IMG/VR virus record: IMGVR_UViG_3300008339_000549
Location: 1 to 22,401 of that record
Direction: 5' to 3' (one strand)
From: a virus
Length of the DNA: 22,401 nucleotides
The notes under the pieces were generated by a model, which had not been told where the DNA came from, made no database searches, and saw only the letters and a list, made by a program, of their open reading frames with translations. The position numbers and the translations under genes were made by a program. Positions 1 to 8,099 of the stretch are shown here, in pieces (the first letter of the stretch is position 1; each line of letters opens with the position of its first letter).

Positions 1-1
1 C

Positions 2-955
2 ATATTTACTAAGTCTATCGCTTCAACATCGAATAGAAAAAACGTTTATAATATAGCGCCTTACATCAAAGAATATGTTGATGCTATTAGACCAGCTGAC
101 AACACGAACTCGATGATGGCAATCGTAGAGGTCAAGCGATTTAAAGAAGCAACGTTAGGCACATACACAGAGCTAGACACGACAACTTATTATTCAACTG
201 GAGGCTATACAAATTACTCAGGAGGCTACAACCAAACGGGATCTACAAGCACAATCCTACCTCTTGCAAATACAACTTTAGAATACTACTACGAAGAAGG
301 GATTGCTGAATCTAAATATCCATACATCAACGTGTGGGCTAACAACGCAAGCCCTGCAACGCTTACCGTATCCTACAAAGATTTGCGTGGCCGTAACGAG
401 GTTATTGTTACAATCGCAAGAGATGGCGCAAAGCTTTACAAGATTCCATTAAGAACAACAAGCGTTAAATTTAATGATGGCAATACTTGCTCTATAATTT
501 GGAAGCCAACTGGAGAATACACAGACTCAACGACAACGATTCGAGTGATACCAATATGCGAAACAAAGTACACTCCAGTTCAATGTCAATTTATTAACCG
601 ATACGGAGGCTGGCAATTTCTTACTTTCTTTAAAGCTAGAACGAATACCATTCAAACAATGGGTACTACGTTTAAGCTATTGCCTGATGCAGTTAATTAC
701 AACGCTTCAAGAGCACAGACTAAAAGCTTTAATATCAACGGAGGGCAAAACGTTAAATTAAATACTGGGTGGTTGCCTGAAAACTACAATGAGCTAATCC
801 AAGATTTGCTTTTAGCAGAAACAATTTTATTAGATAACGTGCCAGTTGAAATTGCCACAACGGCTACCGAATTAAAGACATCGCTTAGAGATAGAAACAT
901 AAATTACGAGCTTGAATTTAGCTACGGCTTTAACCTTATAAACGATGTAGTCTAA
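2..955 (+). CDS. Putative phage tail structural protein, 5' end cut by window edge
   Basis: The frame is open from base 2 with no start before the window edge, so the gene begins upstream. The first internal ATG (113) follows at least 37 sense codons in the same frame and is unlikely to be the true start. About 317 residues are visible. They are rich in Tyr, Thr and Asn with a Gly/Tyr-rich turn segment, which suits a beta-rich virion protein. The stop overlaps the start of the next tail gene by one base (TAATG). Its place just before a minor tail gene and the tape measure suggests a tail-tip or baseplate component. I do not recognise a named domain; the role is inferred from neighbours and composition. 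Confidence 0.7.
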   Translation: MFTKSIASTSNRKNVYNIAPYIKEYVDAIRPADNTNSMMAIVEVKRFKEATLGTYTELDTTTYYSTGGYTNYSGGYNQTGSTSTILPLANTTLEYYYEEGIAESKYPYINVWANNASPATLTVSYKDLRGRNEVIVTIARDGAKLYKIPLRTTSVKFNDGNTCSIIWKPTGEYTDSTTTIRVIPICETKYTPVQCQFINRYGGWQFLTFFKARTNTIQTMGTTFKLLPDAVNYNASRAQTKSFNINGGQNVKLNTGWLPENYNELIQDLLLAETILLDNVPVEIATTATELKTSLRDRNINYELEFSYGFNLINDVV

Positions 956-2955
956 TGATTAGTGTATTATTATATATTTACGATGACTACACGCAAGAGC
1001 CTCAACGTGTCGAATTATTTAACGATGAAAAGATAAGCGTTACAAGTAACATTCAAAACGTGAATGATATTAGTAAAGTATTCACGGATTTTTCGCAATC
1101 GTTTACCGTACCTGCAACTCCGTATAACAACCGAATTTTTAGGCATTGGTATGAGAACTCAATTACGAATGGATTCGACGCTAGAACACGAAAGAATGCT
1201 TATATTGAACTAGACTACACTCCATTTCGTAAGGGAAAAATTCAGCTAGAGAAAGCAACTTATAAAAACGGAGTGATTGACAATTATCAAATCACGTTTT
1301 TCGGTGCTTTAGTTTCACTAAAAGATACATTTGGAGGTAAGTTTTTAAGGGATCTAAATCTAAGCTCATATAATTTTAGCTATACTGGCACGGTTGTAAA
1401 GAATCGTGTGACTGCTTTGAGTGACTTGGATGTTATGTTTCCTTTAATTTCATCTAATAACGTTTGGCAATACGGCACAAACGGCACTTCTAGAACAAAC
1501 TGGGATATTAGCAAAAATGGGCATCCGATTTATCACACCGATTTATTCCCTGCGATTCGTGTTAGTAAAGTATTTGATGCGATTGCATCTAGTTTAGGTG
1601 TCACATTTGAAGGCACTTTTTTAAGTGATTTGCGATTTACTCGTGCATACTTATGGCTAAAGAATAGCGAAACATTTGCTTTGAAAACGGTTGCTAATAA
1701 ACTAAACTTTCAGACAAGCACTTCAACAACTGGAACGCAAGGCATATTTAACGTATTTAGTGACACGCTTAATTATGTAAAGCCTACTGCACCAGAATAC
1801 CAAAGCCAGTCCAATATCACAATCACGTTTAGCGTTCCAAGCGTAGGGCAGGATGCTCAATTATTTTATTTCTACGTTTACCGTGATGGGGTTGTAGTTA
1901 ATACGCAAAGCTATTTAACGCAAACGAGTGCAATGTATTTAGAAGTGCCTCTTGAAGAATCAGGAGCTTACACGTTTTACATTGCCTCAACCGCAGCGAT
2001 ATCATTTACATCGGTTTATTACTATGAAACTGGAGTATTAAGCGGAGGCAGTTACACTAAATTGACTGATTTAACAGTTACTCAATCCACAACTCAGACT
2101 ACGACAACGACATTAGACTTGGCTCAGTATATGCCAGAAATGACTATTGAGGAGTTCTTTAGTGGTATTCTTAAAATGTTTAATCTTACTTGCTACTCGG
2201 ATACACCGGGAGTTTACAAAATTGAACAACTAGAAGGTTGGTATGCAAGTGGAGAAATTAGAGAGATAACGCAATACATAATTACCGATAACATAGACAT
2301 TGAGAGAAGTAAAGCTTATAAGAAAGTAAACTTTAAATACCAAAAAGGCGAATCGTTCTTGAATGAGGAATTTATGTCACGTTCAAAAGTGCCTTATGGC
2401 GATTTGTATTATGAGCTTGATAACGATGGCGAAGAATACACCGTTGAGCTACCATTTGAAACTATTCTACATAACAAATTTACTGGCACTAATTTGCAAG
2501 TAGGCTACTCAATGAAACCTAGCTATATACCCTATATTCCAAAGCCAGTTATTTTGTACAACTATGGGGCATTGCAAACCGTATCAACCTTCCATTTTAA
2601 TGATGGAACTGGAACGGATGACTATACAAGTGCAAACATATTTGGGCAAGACACACTAATCAGCTCAGTAGATTACACGCTAAATTTTGGAGCAGAGCAA
2701 TCAACCTATACTGGGGCAATAGAAAATCAATCTTTGTTTATTAATTATTACGCTAATTATTTAAACAACATTTTTGGAATTAAGAGTAGGATTGTAAAGC
2801 TAAAAGGGATGCTACCAATTAGCCTTTTAACTAATTTAAAAGTAAACGATAGAGTAATTATTCGAGATAAACGTTACATAATTAACCAGTTCACAACCGA
2901 TTTAACAAGTGGAGAGGTAAGTTTTGAATTACTAACAGACTTTAGAACGATATGA
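955..2955 (+). CDS. Putative minor tail / tail-tip protein
   Basis: This 666-residue protein starts at the ATG overlapping the previous stop. The N-terminus (about residues 1-140) looks like the minor tail proteins placed next to tape-measure genes in Bacteroidetes phages: a short beta strand, then a Ser/Thr/Pro segment (VFTDFSQSFTVPATPYNN) and an aromatic-rich stretch. The middle (about 270-400) is Thr/Ser/Tyr-rich with alternating hydrophobic residues, suggesting beta-sandwich domains. There is no signal peptide or membrane segment. The stop (TGA) overlaps the ATG of a small gene. A tail-tip or baseplate-hub role is the best guess from size, position and general resemblance. I cannot name a specific family. 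Confidence 0.7.
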   Translation: MISVLLYIYDDYTQEPQRVELFNDEKISVTSNIQNVNDISKVFTDFSQSFTVPATPYNNRIFRHWYENSITNGFDARTRKNAYIELDYTPFRKGKIQLEKATYKNGVIDNYQITFFGALVSLKDTFGGKFLRDLNLSSYNFSYTGTVVKNRVTALSDLDVMFPLISSNNVWQYGTNGTSRTNWDISKNGHPIYHTDLFPAIRVSKVFDAIASSLGVTFEGTFLSDLRFTRAYLWLKNSETFALKTVANKLNFQTSTSTTGTQGIFNVFSDTLNYVKPTAPEYQSQSNITITFSVPSVGQDAQLFYFYVYRDGVVVNTQSYLTQTSAMYLEVPLEESGAYTFYIASTAAISFTSVYYYETGVLSGGSYTKLTDLTVTQSTTQTTTTTLDLAQYMPEMTIEEFFSGILKMFNLTCYSDTPGVYKIEQLEGWYASGEIREITQYIITDNIDIERSKAYKKVNFKYQKGESFLNEEFMSRSKVPYGDLYYELDNDGEEYTVELPFETILHNKFTGTNLQVGYSMKPSYIPYIPKPVILYNYGALQTVSTFHFNDGTGTDDYTSANIFGQDTLISSVDYTLNFGAEQSTYTGAIENQSLFINYYANYLNNIFGIKSRIVKLKGMLPISLLTNLKVNDRVIIRDKRYIINQFTTDLTSGEVSFELLTDFRTI

Positions 2956-3110
2956 TAAAGCAAATAATAGAAATGTTAAACACGTTCGACCATTACGGAA
3001 GGAGTGAAACGATAGAAATTGCCAAAGGTAAGCACGAATTGCCAACGACAATAAAAAAAGGATGGAAACAAATTAAACGCAATTACAAATGGCAAAGGAT
3101 ATCGAAGTAG
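2952..3110 (+). CDS. Small basic 52-aa protein between minor tail and tape-measure genes
   Basis: An ATG at 2952 overlaps the upstream TGA in the ATGA manner and opens a 52-codon frame ending in TAG at 3110. It therefore runs 22 bases into the tape-measure gene. The product begins MIKQIIEMLNTFDHYG and is Lys/Arg-rich toward its end. Without it, 133 bases would lie empty in an otherwise gapless operon, and the ATGA overlap is the same junction used elsewhere in this genome, so I regard it as real. The function is unknown. Position suggests a tail-assembly accessory role, perhaps with the tape measure, but that is only inference. Confidence 0.6.
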   Translation: MIKQIIEMLNTFDHYGRSETIEIAKGKHELPTTIKKGWKQIKRNYKWQRISK

Positions 3111-4714
3111 ATATTAATGTTAATAACAACATTGAAGGATCTATCGCTCAACTAAAAGCCTTAAAACGTGAGTTAAAAAACACGGCAGTAGGAACAGAGG
3201 AATTTAAGAATCTATTTAATCAGATTGATGACTTAGAGGACAAAATTAAATCTGCAAAAAATGTTTCTAGCGATTGGATTGACTCACTTGAATCAGCAGG
3301 TGGGCCGATTGGTATGCTTGGTGCAGGATTAAATAAAGCTAAAGTTGCAACGCAATCGTTCGGCTCTGCTTTAAAAGCAACTGGAATCGGCTTAGTGGTT
3401 GCCGCAGTAGGTGGATTAGTAGCTGCGTTTAGTGAATCCGAAACTGCAATGAAAAAGCTAGAGCCTTTGTTCATTGGATTAGAGAAAATTCTAGGTGGTA
3501 TCTTTAAAGTATTTGAGCCATTGCTTGATGCTTTTATTGATTTAGCTCTAAGAGCATTGCCATATATTACAAAAGGAATTGGTGGATTTTATTCTGGATT
3601 ATTTGCGTTGTTTACTTTAGTTAAAAACGTAGGTATGGGAGCAGGCAAAATTTTAAAAGGAATTTTTACGCTTGATTTTGATGCGCTAAAAGAAGGTTAT
3701 ACACAATTGACTGGTAGCTGGAACGCAGCGGTTGAAGAATTTAAAGCAGCTAATAAAAGATTTGAGGCAGGATCAAACGAATTAACTAAAACCGAAAAGA
3801 AAAATGTTAAGGAAAGAGTTGCGGTTAGGAAAACAGAGAAAAAAGAAAAGGATAAGGTTATTGATTCTGAGCTTGCAGCGATGCGAGAATTTCAAGGCGA
3901 ATATGAAAATTACCTAAAGCAATTACAAGATTTACAAAAGCAGTATAATACTGAAATCGAAGATATGCAAGCGGTAACCGAGCAGCAAAAACTAGATTTA
4001 TGGTATAAAAGAAGAGCGCAAGAAATTGATGCAATTACAAAAGACAATTCTGTTAAAAATGAGTTGTATGCTTCTTTAGAAACTCAACGAGCTATAAAAC
4101 AAGCAGAGATTGAAAAGAAAAAAGAGGATGAGCTTACAAAAATTAGGACTGAAGGAGAAGATGCACGTTTAGCTTATGAAGCAAAACAAGCATTAGAATC
4201 GCAAAAAATACTTGAAGCAAGATTGCAAGCGAAATTACAATTTGCCTCTGCGGTTGGTGGTGCAATCGGTGCGCTCGGTGGATTGTTTGAACAAGGAACT
4301 GCGGCAGCTAAAACTGCTGCATTAACTGAAATTGCAATTAACACCGCAATAGGATTTGTTCAAGGATTAGATATTGCACAAAAATCTGCAAAAGCAACTG
4401 GGCCTGCGGCAGCGTTTGCATTCCCTATATTTTATGCAACTCAAATAGGTGCAGTTTTAAGTGCGGCAAACAGAGCAAGAGGTATTTTGTCAGCAGGTAA
4501 ATCTTCAGGAGCTGGAGGAGGTATGTTGGTTTCAAATCCTTCAGTACCTCAAGCCCCTTCATTTAACGTTGTAGGAACTGGCGGAGCAAATCAGATTGCT
4601 CAAACAATCGGAGCGCAAGGACAGACACCAGTAAGGGCTTACGTTGTATCGCAAGATGTAACTACTCAGCAGGCACTAGATAGAAATATCGTAAAATCTG
4701 CGACATTAGGATAA
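3089..4714 (+). CDS. Tail tape-measure protein (short)
   Basis: The 541-residue product has the composition of a tape-measure protein, which sets tail length and is ejected with the DNA. Residues 1-58 are charged and helical. A Gly/Ala-rich hydrophobic segment (about 92-114) and a second hydrophobic region (about 124-195) look membrane-active. A long charged coiled coil (about 215-385) follows, then another Ala/Gly-rich segment (about 385-475) and a Gly/Pro linker. The tail ends PVRAYVVSQDVTTQQALD, a type of ending I associate with Bacteroidetes phage tape measures. At roughly 0.15 nm per residue a fully helical ruler would give a tail near 80 nm at most. The gene lies between tail-tip and head genes rather than after a tail-tube gene. 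Confidence 0.8.
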   Translation: MAKDIEVDINVNNNIEGSIAQLKALKRELKNTAVGTEEFKNLFNQIDDLEDKIKSAKNVSSDWIDSLESAGGPIGMLGAGLNKAKVATQSFGSALKATGIGLVVAAVGGLVAAFSESETAMKKLEPLFIGLEKILGGIFKVFEPLLDAFIDLALRALPYITKGIGGFYSGLFALFTLVKNVGMGAGKILKGIFTLDFDALKEGYTQLTGSWNAAVEEFKAANKRFEAGSNELTKTEKKNVKERVAVRKTEKKEKDKVIDSELAAMREFQGEYENYLKQLQDLQKQYNTEIEDMQAVTEQQKLDLWYKRRAQEIDAITKDNSVKNELYASLETQRAIKQAEIEKKKEDELTKIRTEGEDARLAYEAKQALESQKILEARLQAKLQFASAVGGAIGALGGLFEQGTAAAKTAALTEIAINTAIGFVQGLDIAQKSAKATGPAAAFAFPIFYATQIGAVLSAANRARGILSAGKSSGAGGGMLVSNPSVPQAPSFNVVGTGGANQIAQTIGAQGQTPVRAYVVSQDVTTQQALDRNIVKSATLG

Positions 4715-4754
4715 CGAAAATAAAACAAGGATAATTTTTAAACGTTTATGCGAT

Positions 4755-5333
4755 ATGAGAATAGTTGAATTAGTTATCGAAAAAGAGATGGATGGCATTG
4801 ATGCGGTTAGCCTCGTGGATGCTCCAGCTATTGAAGAAAACTTTATAGCACTAGCTAAAGAATATAAAATGGAGCTTGCTGAGGTAGATGCAGACAAGCG
4901 TATCTTAATGGGTGCGGCATTAGTTCCAAACAAACAAATCTACCGCAAGCACGGCAAGGATGAATTCTACGTTTTCTTTTCTGAGAGCACCGTTAAAAAG
5001 GCAAGCGAATTGTTTTTACAAAATGGCAATCAGTCAAACGCAACGCTAGACCACAAGACAAAATTTGAAGGTGCAACCGTTGTTGAATCTTGGATAATTG
5101 ACAATCCTGAAATGGATAAGTCTAAGGCATACGGCTTTGAATTACCAAAAGGCACTTGGATGATCTCAATGAAAATTGAAGATGACAAAGTTTGGAGCGA
5201 TGTTAAGGATGGCAAGTACAAAGGTTTCTCAATCGAGGGATATTTTGCAGACAAATTAGAAATGTCTTTGCAAGAAGTAGAAGCCGAAAAATTGATTAAC
5301 GAAATACTAAACATTTTAAAAGATGGCAAATAA
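4755..5333 (+). CDS. XkdF-like prohead serine protease
   Basis: The 192-residue product matches the pattern of the XkdF-type putative phage protease. The N-terminus reads IDAVSLVDAPAIEENFIAL, typical of that family. A beta-rich core then carries a conserved-looking His (H100 in LDHK) and a late Ser (S159 in KGFSIEGYF). By analogy with other prohead proteases these are candidate catalytic residues; I cannot verify the assignment. Such enzymes trim the scaffold and capsid precursors during head maturation. Position supports this: a Cys-rich small gene, the scaffold-like gene and the capsid gene follow directly. The start at 4755 comes after a 40-base AT-rich leader. Confidence 0.8.
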   Translation: MRIVELVIEKEMDGIDAVSLVDAPAIEENFIALAKEYKMELAEVDADKRILMGAALVPNKQIYRKHGKDEFYVFFSESTVKKASELFLQNGNQSNATLDHKTKFEGATVVESWIIDNPEMDKSKAYGFELPKGTWMISMKIEDDKVWSDVKDGKYKGFSIEGYFADKLEMSLQEVEAEKLINEILNILKDGK

Positions 5334-5508
5334 GAAAACAAGTCCACAAGGAGGCATAAAAGATGCTTGCCTTTGTGAAGATGGCACATACTCAAAGGAG
5401 TGTTGCAAAGGAGAACAAATCAATCAAGGGATTGGCTCATTGGTAGGGCAAGGCTCTTCAATAGTTATTAACACAAACGAGGCTCGTGTTGTCGTTTCTG
5501 GAAGCTAG
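5323..5508 (+). CDS. Cys-rich small protein in the head module
   Basis: This is a 61-residue product whose ATG lies 11 bases inside the end of the protease gene. It carries a compact cysteine group, C16-x-C18 and C27-C28 (DACLCEDGTYSKECC), followed by a polar Gly/Ser/Val tail. Four cysteines within 13 residues suggest a small metal-binding or redox knuckle. Similar short Cys-patterned proteins occur in the capsid region of other Bacteroidetes phages, in my recollection without an assigned function. It could be a minor head protein or an assembly factor. The frame is tightly fitted between protease and scaffold, which supports it being real. Confidence 0.65.
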   Translation: MANKKTSPQGGIKDACLCEDGTYSKECCKGEQINQGIGSLVGQGSSIVINTNEARVVVSGS

Positions 5509-5533
5509 TAAATTAAACAAACAAATAAATAAA

Positions 5534-6115
5534 ATGGAATACAAAAACAAGTTAAACCAAATCAAAGCACTTTTGTCGCTAGAGGTTAAGCTTGCTCAGA
5601 TGACTCTTGCAGACGGCATTACCGTTGTAGAGGCTGAAGAGTTCGAGCCCGAATACTCAGTTGGCATTGTGACTCCAGATGGTATCGTACCGATGCCAGT
5701 AGGAGAGTACGAATTGCAGGATGGTACAATGGTAGTTGTAGAAGTTGAAGGAATTATTGCTTCAGTAGGTGCAAAAGCCGAAGAAGAAGCTCCTGAAGCG
5801 GAAGCAGCAACTGAGGCAGTTGTTGAGCCAGAAATGGAAGCAGCACCTTCAGCACCACAACCTAAAAGAATTGTTGAATCAGTATCAAAGGAATCTTTCT
5901 TTGAAGCACAAGTTGCTGAATTGAAAGCTGAGATTGAAGCATTGAAATTAGCAGCTCAAACGAAAGAAGAAGAAGTTCAATTGGCATCTCAAGAAGAAGC
6001 AGCTGAGGCAATCTCTTTCAATCCTGAATCATCTATTAAGCCTGAAGGTTTTAGATACGGTAAGAATCGTTCTAAGAACATTCAAGATTCAGTTTACAAC
6101 AAATTATTCAACTAA
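5534..6115 (+). CDS. Putative head scaffolding protein
   Basis: I chose the ATG at 5534 because it follows an A-rich leader after the previous stop; the longer in-frame option at 5486 would overlap the preceding gene. The 193-residue product is strongly acidic, with a Glu/Ala/Pro-rich stretch (about 80-110) and a predicted coiled coil (about 118-158). A short basic C-terminal tail (about 168-193) ends in NKLFN. Acidic, coiled-coil, capsid-adjacent proteins with a basic C-terminal helix are typical of phage scaffolds, in which the tail binds the capsid shell. It sits 17 bases upstream of the major capsid gene. The likely fate is cleavage by the upstream protease. Confidence 0.7.
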   Translation: MEYKNKLNQIKALLSLEVKLAQMTLADGITVVEAEEFEPEYSVGIVTPDGIVPMPVGEYELQDGTMVVVEVEGIIASVGAKAEEEAPEAEAATEAVVEPEMEAAPSAPQPKRIVESVSKESFFEAQVAELKAEIEALKLAAQTKEEEVQLASQEEAAEAISFNPESSIKPEGFRYGKNRSKNIQDSVYNKLFN

Positions 6116-6132
6116 AATTAATTAAATAAGAA

Positions 6133-7086
6133 ATGGCAACTACAACGTCAATCACTACAACTTACGCTGGCGAGTTTAAAGATAAAATTATCGCAGCGGC
6201 TTTATTGTCATCTCCAACTATCGACAATGGTGGTATCGAGATCAAACCAAACATTAAGTACAAAGAAGTTATCAAGAAAATCGCTACTGATGCAATCTTG
6301 AAGAACGCTACTTGTGACTTTGATGCAACATCTACGGTTACTTTAACTGAGCGTATTTTACAACCAGAAGAGTTCCAAGTAAACTTACAATTATGTAAGA
6401 AGGATTTCCATTCTGATTGGTTATCAGCTCAACAAGGATATTCAGCATTTGATGTTTTACCAAAGTCTTTCGCTGATTTCTTAGTTGCACACGTTGCTGC
6501 TAAAGTTGCTGCTAAAAACGAAACTAACATTTGGGCAGGTGTGAACGCTAACGCTGGCGAGTTTGCTGGTTTCCAAGCTTTATTAGCTGCTGATGCTGCT
6601 CTTCCTGCTGCTCAAGAGGTTGCTGGAACTACGGTAACTGCTTCAAACGTTGTTGCTGAATTAGGCAAAATCGTTGATGCTATTCCTGCTACGTTATACA
6701 CTAACGAAAACCTTTACATCTACGTTTCACAAAACATCGCTCGTGCTTACGTTCGTGCTCTTGGTGGATTCGGTGCTTCAGGTTTAGGTGCTAACGGTAC
6801 AAACGCTCAAGGAACTCAATGGTACAACAATGGTTCATTGTCATTTGATGGTGTTAAAATCTTTGTTGCTAACGGTATGTCTAACAACGTAGCAATCGCT
6901 ACAACTAAGGACAACTTGTATTTCGGTACTGGCTTATTAACAGATATGACTGAGGTAAAAGTTATTGATTTAGCAGACATTGACGGATCTCAAAACGTTC
7001 GTGTAGTTATGCGTATGAGTGCAGGTGTTCAATACGGAATCGTTGAGGACATCGTTACTTACGGTTTGACTAACTCAGCTAACTAA
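6133..7086 (+). CDS. Major capsid protein
   Basis: The 317-residue product has the size and composition expected for an HK97-fold major capsid protein: an N-terminal arm, a beta-rich E-loop-like region around residues 40-80, an Ala-rich helix near 110-150, and a C-terminal P-domain-like half. It directly follows the scaffold gene and is followed by a terminator-like hairpin. Codon use is more uniform than in its neighbours, with GCT for Ala and TTC/AAC dominating, as expected for the most abundant virion protein. The start is the ATG at 6133, preceded by the A-rich leader aattaaataagaa. The family name is inferred from context and general pattern rather than from a decisive motif. Confidence 0.82.
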   Translation: MATTTSITTTYAGEFKDKIIAAALLSSPTIDNGGIEIKPNIKYKEVIKKIATDAILKNATCDFDATSTVTLTERILQPEEFQVNLQLCKKDFHSDWLSAQQGYSAFDVLPKSFADFLVAHVAAKVAAKNETNIWAGVNANAGEFAGFQALLAADAALPAAQEVAGTTVTASNVVAELGKIVDAIPATLYTNENLYIYVSQNIARAYVRALGGFGASGLGANGTNAQGTQWYNNGSLSFDGVKIFVANGMSNNVAIATTKDNLYFGTGLLTDMTEVKVIDLADIDGSQNVRVVMRMSAGVQYGIVEDIVTYGLTNSAN

Positions 7087-7100
7087 TAGCAAAAGAAAAA

Positions 7101-7131
7101 AGCACCTCGTTAATTCGGGGTGCTAATTTTT
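7101..7131 (+). terminator. Intrinsic terminator-like hairpin after capsid gene
   Basis: AGCACCTCG (7101-7109) pairs with CGGGGTGCT (7116-7124) over nine base pairs including one U-G wobble. The loop is TTAATT and the arm is followed by AATTTTT. It lies between the capsid stop and the next ATG. It probably lowers, rather than ends, transcription into the tail-tube gene. Confidence 0.75.
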
Positions 7132-7152
7132 AACATTGTAAATAAAATCAAT

Positions 7153-7680
7153 ATGTCTTGCGATATTTCATTAGGACGCATTGAGCCTTGCAAAACAAGT
7201 AACGGAGGTTTAAAATCCGTTTACTTTGTAAACTGGGGCGATGCGACTGGGTACACATACGATGCTACCGATACCGATGTAATTGATGCAGTAGCAGGAA
7301 CTCCTTCAGCATACAAGTATGACTTAAAAGGAAACTCTAGCTTCGAGCAGACAATCACATCAAGCCGTGAGAACGGAACAACATTCTTTGAGCAAACGTT
7401 AAATTTGACTTTAAAGAAATTATCTATTGTCGATCACAAGCAAATCAAATTGTTAGCTTATGGCCGTCCACAAGTTATCGTTGAAGATAACAACGGAAGC
7501 TTATTCTATGCTGGTTTAAAGCACGGAATGGAAGTGTCAGGTGGAACAATTGTAACTGGTGCAGCGATGGGCGATTTATCAGGATACACATTAGTGTTAA
7601 CTGGACAAGAGCCAGTTCCTGCAAACTTCTTGGGTGCGACTTTAGTAGCTGCTGGATTCACGGTAGTTTCAGGATCGTAA
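7153..7680 (+). CDS. Putative major tail (tube) protein
   Basis: I use the ATG at 7153 (MSCDISLGRIEPCK). A longer frame begins at a GTG inside the terminator hairpin and is unlikely. The 175-residue product is beta-rich, lacks membrane segments, and has a Gly/Thr-rich C-terminal half with GDLSGYTLVLTGQE. Size, position right after the capsid gene, and bracketing by two hairpins that would allow separate dosage all suit an abundant tail-tube subunit. I have no family-defining motif, so another structural role such as a head decoration protein remains possible. Confidence 0.55.
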   Translation: MSCDISLGRIEPCKTSNGGLKSVYFVNWGDATGYTYDATDTDVIDAVAGTPSAYKYDLKGNSSFEQTITSSRENGTTFFEQTLNLTLKKLSIVDHKQIKLLAYGRPQVIVEDNNGSLFYAGLKHGMEVSGGTIVTGAAMGDLSGYTLVLTGQEPVPANFLGATLVAAGFTVVSGS

Positions 7681-7706
7681 CAAAGATTGTTTTTTGTGAT
7701 GATTTG

Positions 7707-7732
7707 AAAGGGGGACTTGATTGTCCCTCTTT
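7707..7732 (+). terminator. Second hairpin, after the putative tail-tube gene
   Basis: AAAGGGGGAC (7707-7716) pairs with GTCCCTCTTT (7723-7732) over ten base pairs with one G-U wobble and loop TTGATT. The T-rich part lies in the stem and only CCATTT follows, so it may be a leaky terminator or an mRNA-end protector. Confidence 0.55.
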
Positions 7733-7772
7733 CCATTTAAAAACAAAGCCTATTAAAAAACGTTTATCTATT

Positions 7773-8099
7773 GTGATAGTTTTAAAAGAAATAGGTACGG
7801 CACAAACGGTGCGCTTTATCCCTACTCGTAGAAGTAGCGGAACATCATTAATTTTAAAAAACGAAACGACAAACGCTTCGACAACATATTCCATTACGAC
7901 AACCGCAACTTCATACTATTTGACATTCTCTAAAATACTAACTTTAAAAGAAGGGCATTTTTACGAGATGACAATCTTGGATGGGGCTGAATTAGTTTAT
8001 CGTGATAAGGTATTTTGCACAAATCAAACGATTGCTACCTACTCAATTAATAAAGATGAGTATGTAGAAAACAATCAAAACATCATTTTCTATGAGTAA
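7773..8099 (+). CDS. Small conserved-type phage structural protein, unknown role
   Basis: The frame is open from 7704, but that TTG start would place the hairpin at 7707-7732 inside the gene. There is no suitable in-frame ATG. The GTG at 7773 gives a 108-residue product beginning MIVLKEIGTAQTVRF, which resembles the N-termini of short proteins placed before portals in Bacteroidetes phages. It is beta-rich (RSSGTSLILKNETTN) and ends in NNQNIIFYE. The stop overlaps the portal ATG by eight bases, suggesting translational coupling. A connector or tail-completion role is possible but not shown. The start codon is the least certain part. Confidence 0.55.
   Translation: MIVLKEIGTAQTVRFIPTRRSSGTSLILKNETTNASTTYSITTTATSYYLTFSKILTLKEGHFYEMTILDGAELVYRDKVFCTNQTIATYSINKDEYVENNQNIIFYE

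Noticed and set aside
3220-5395. Minus-strand frames opposite the tape measure and protease
   Set aside because: They are Ser/Leu/Ile-rich antisense shadows of strong + strand genes, with no promoters or supporting junctions. Other minus-strand frames are the same.
5486-5533. Upstream start for the scaffold-like gene
   Set aside because: It overlaps the Cys-rich gene. The ATG at 5534 with the A-rich leader fits this genome's pattern.
7120-7152. GTG start for the putative tail-tube gene
   Set aside because: This start lies in the 3' arm of the terminator hairpin and adds 11 residues unlike a structural N-terminus. The ATG at 7153 follows an A-rich leader.
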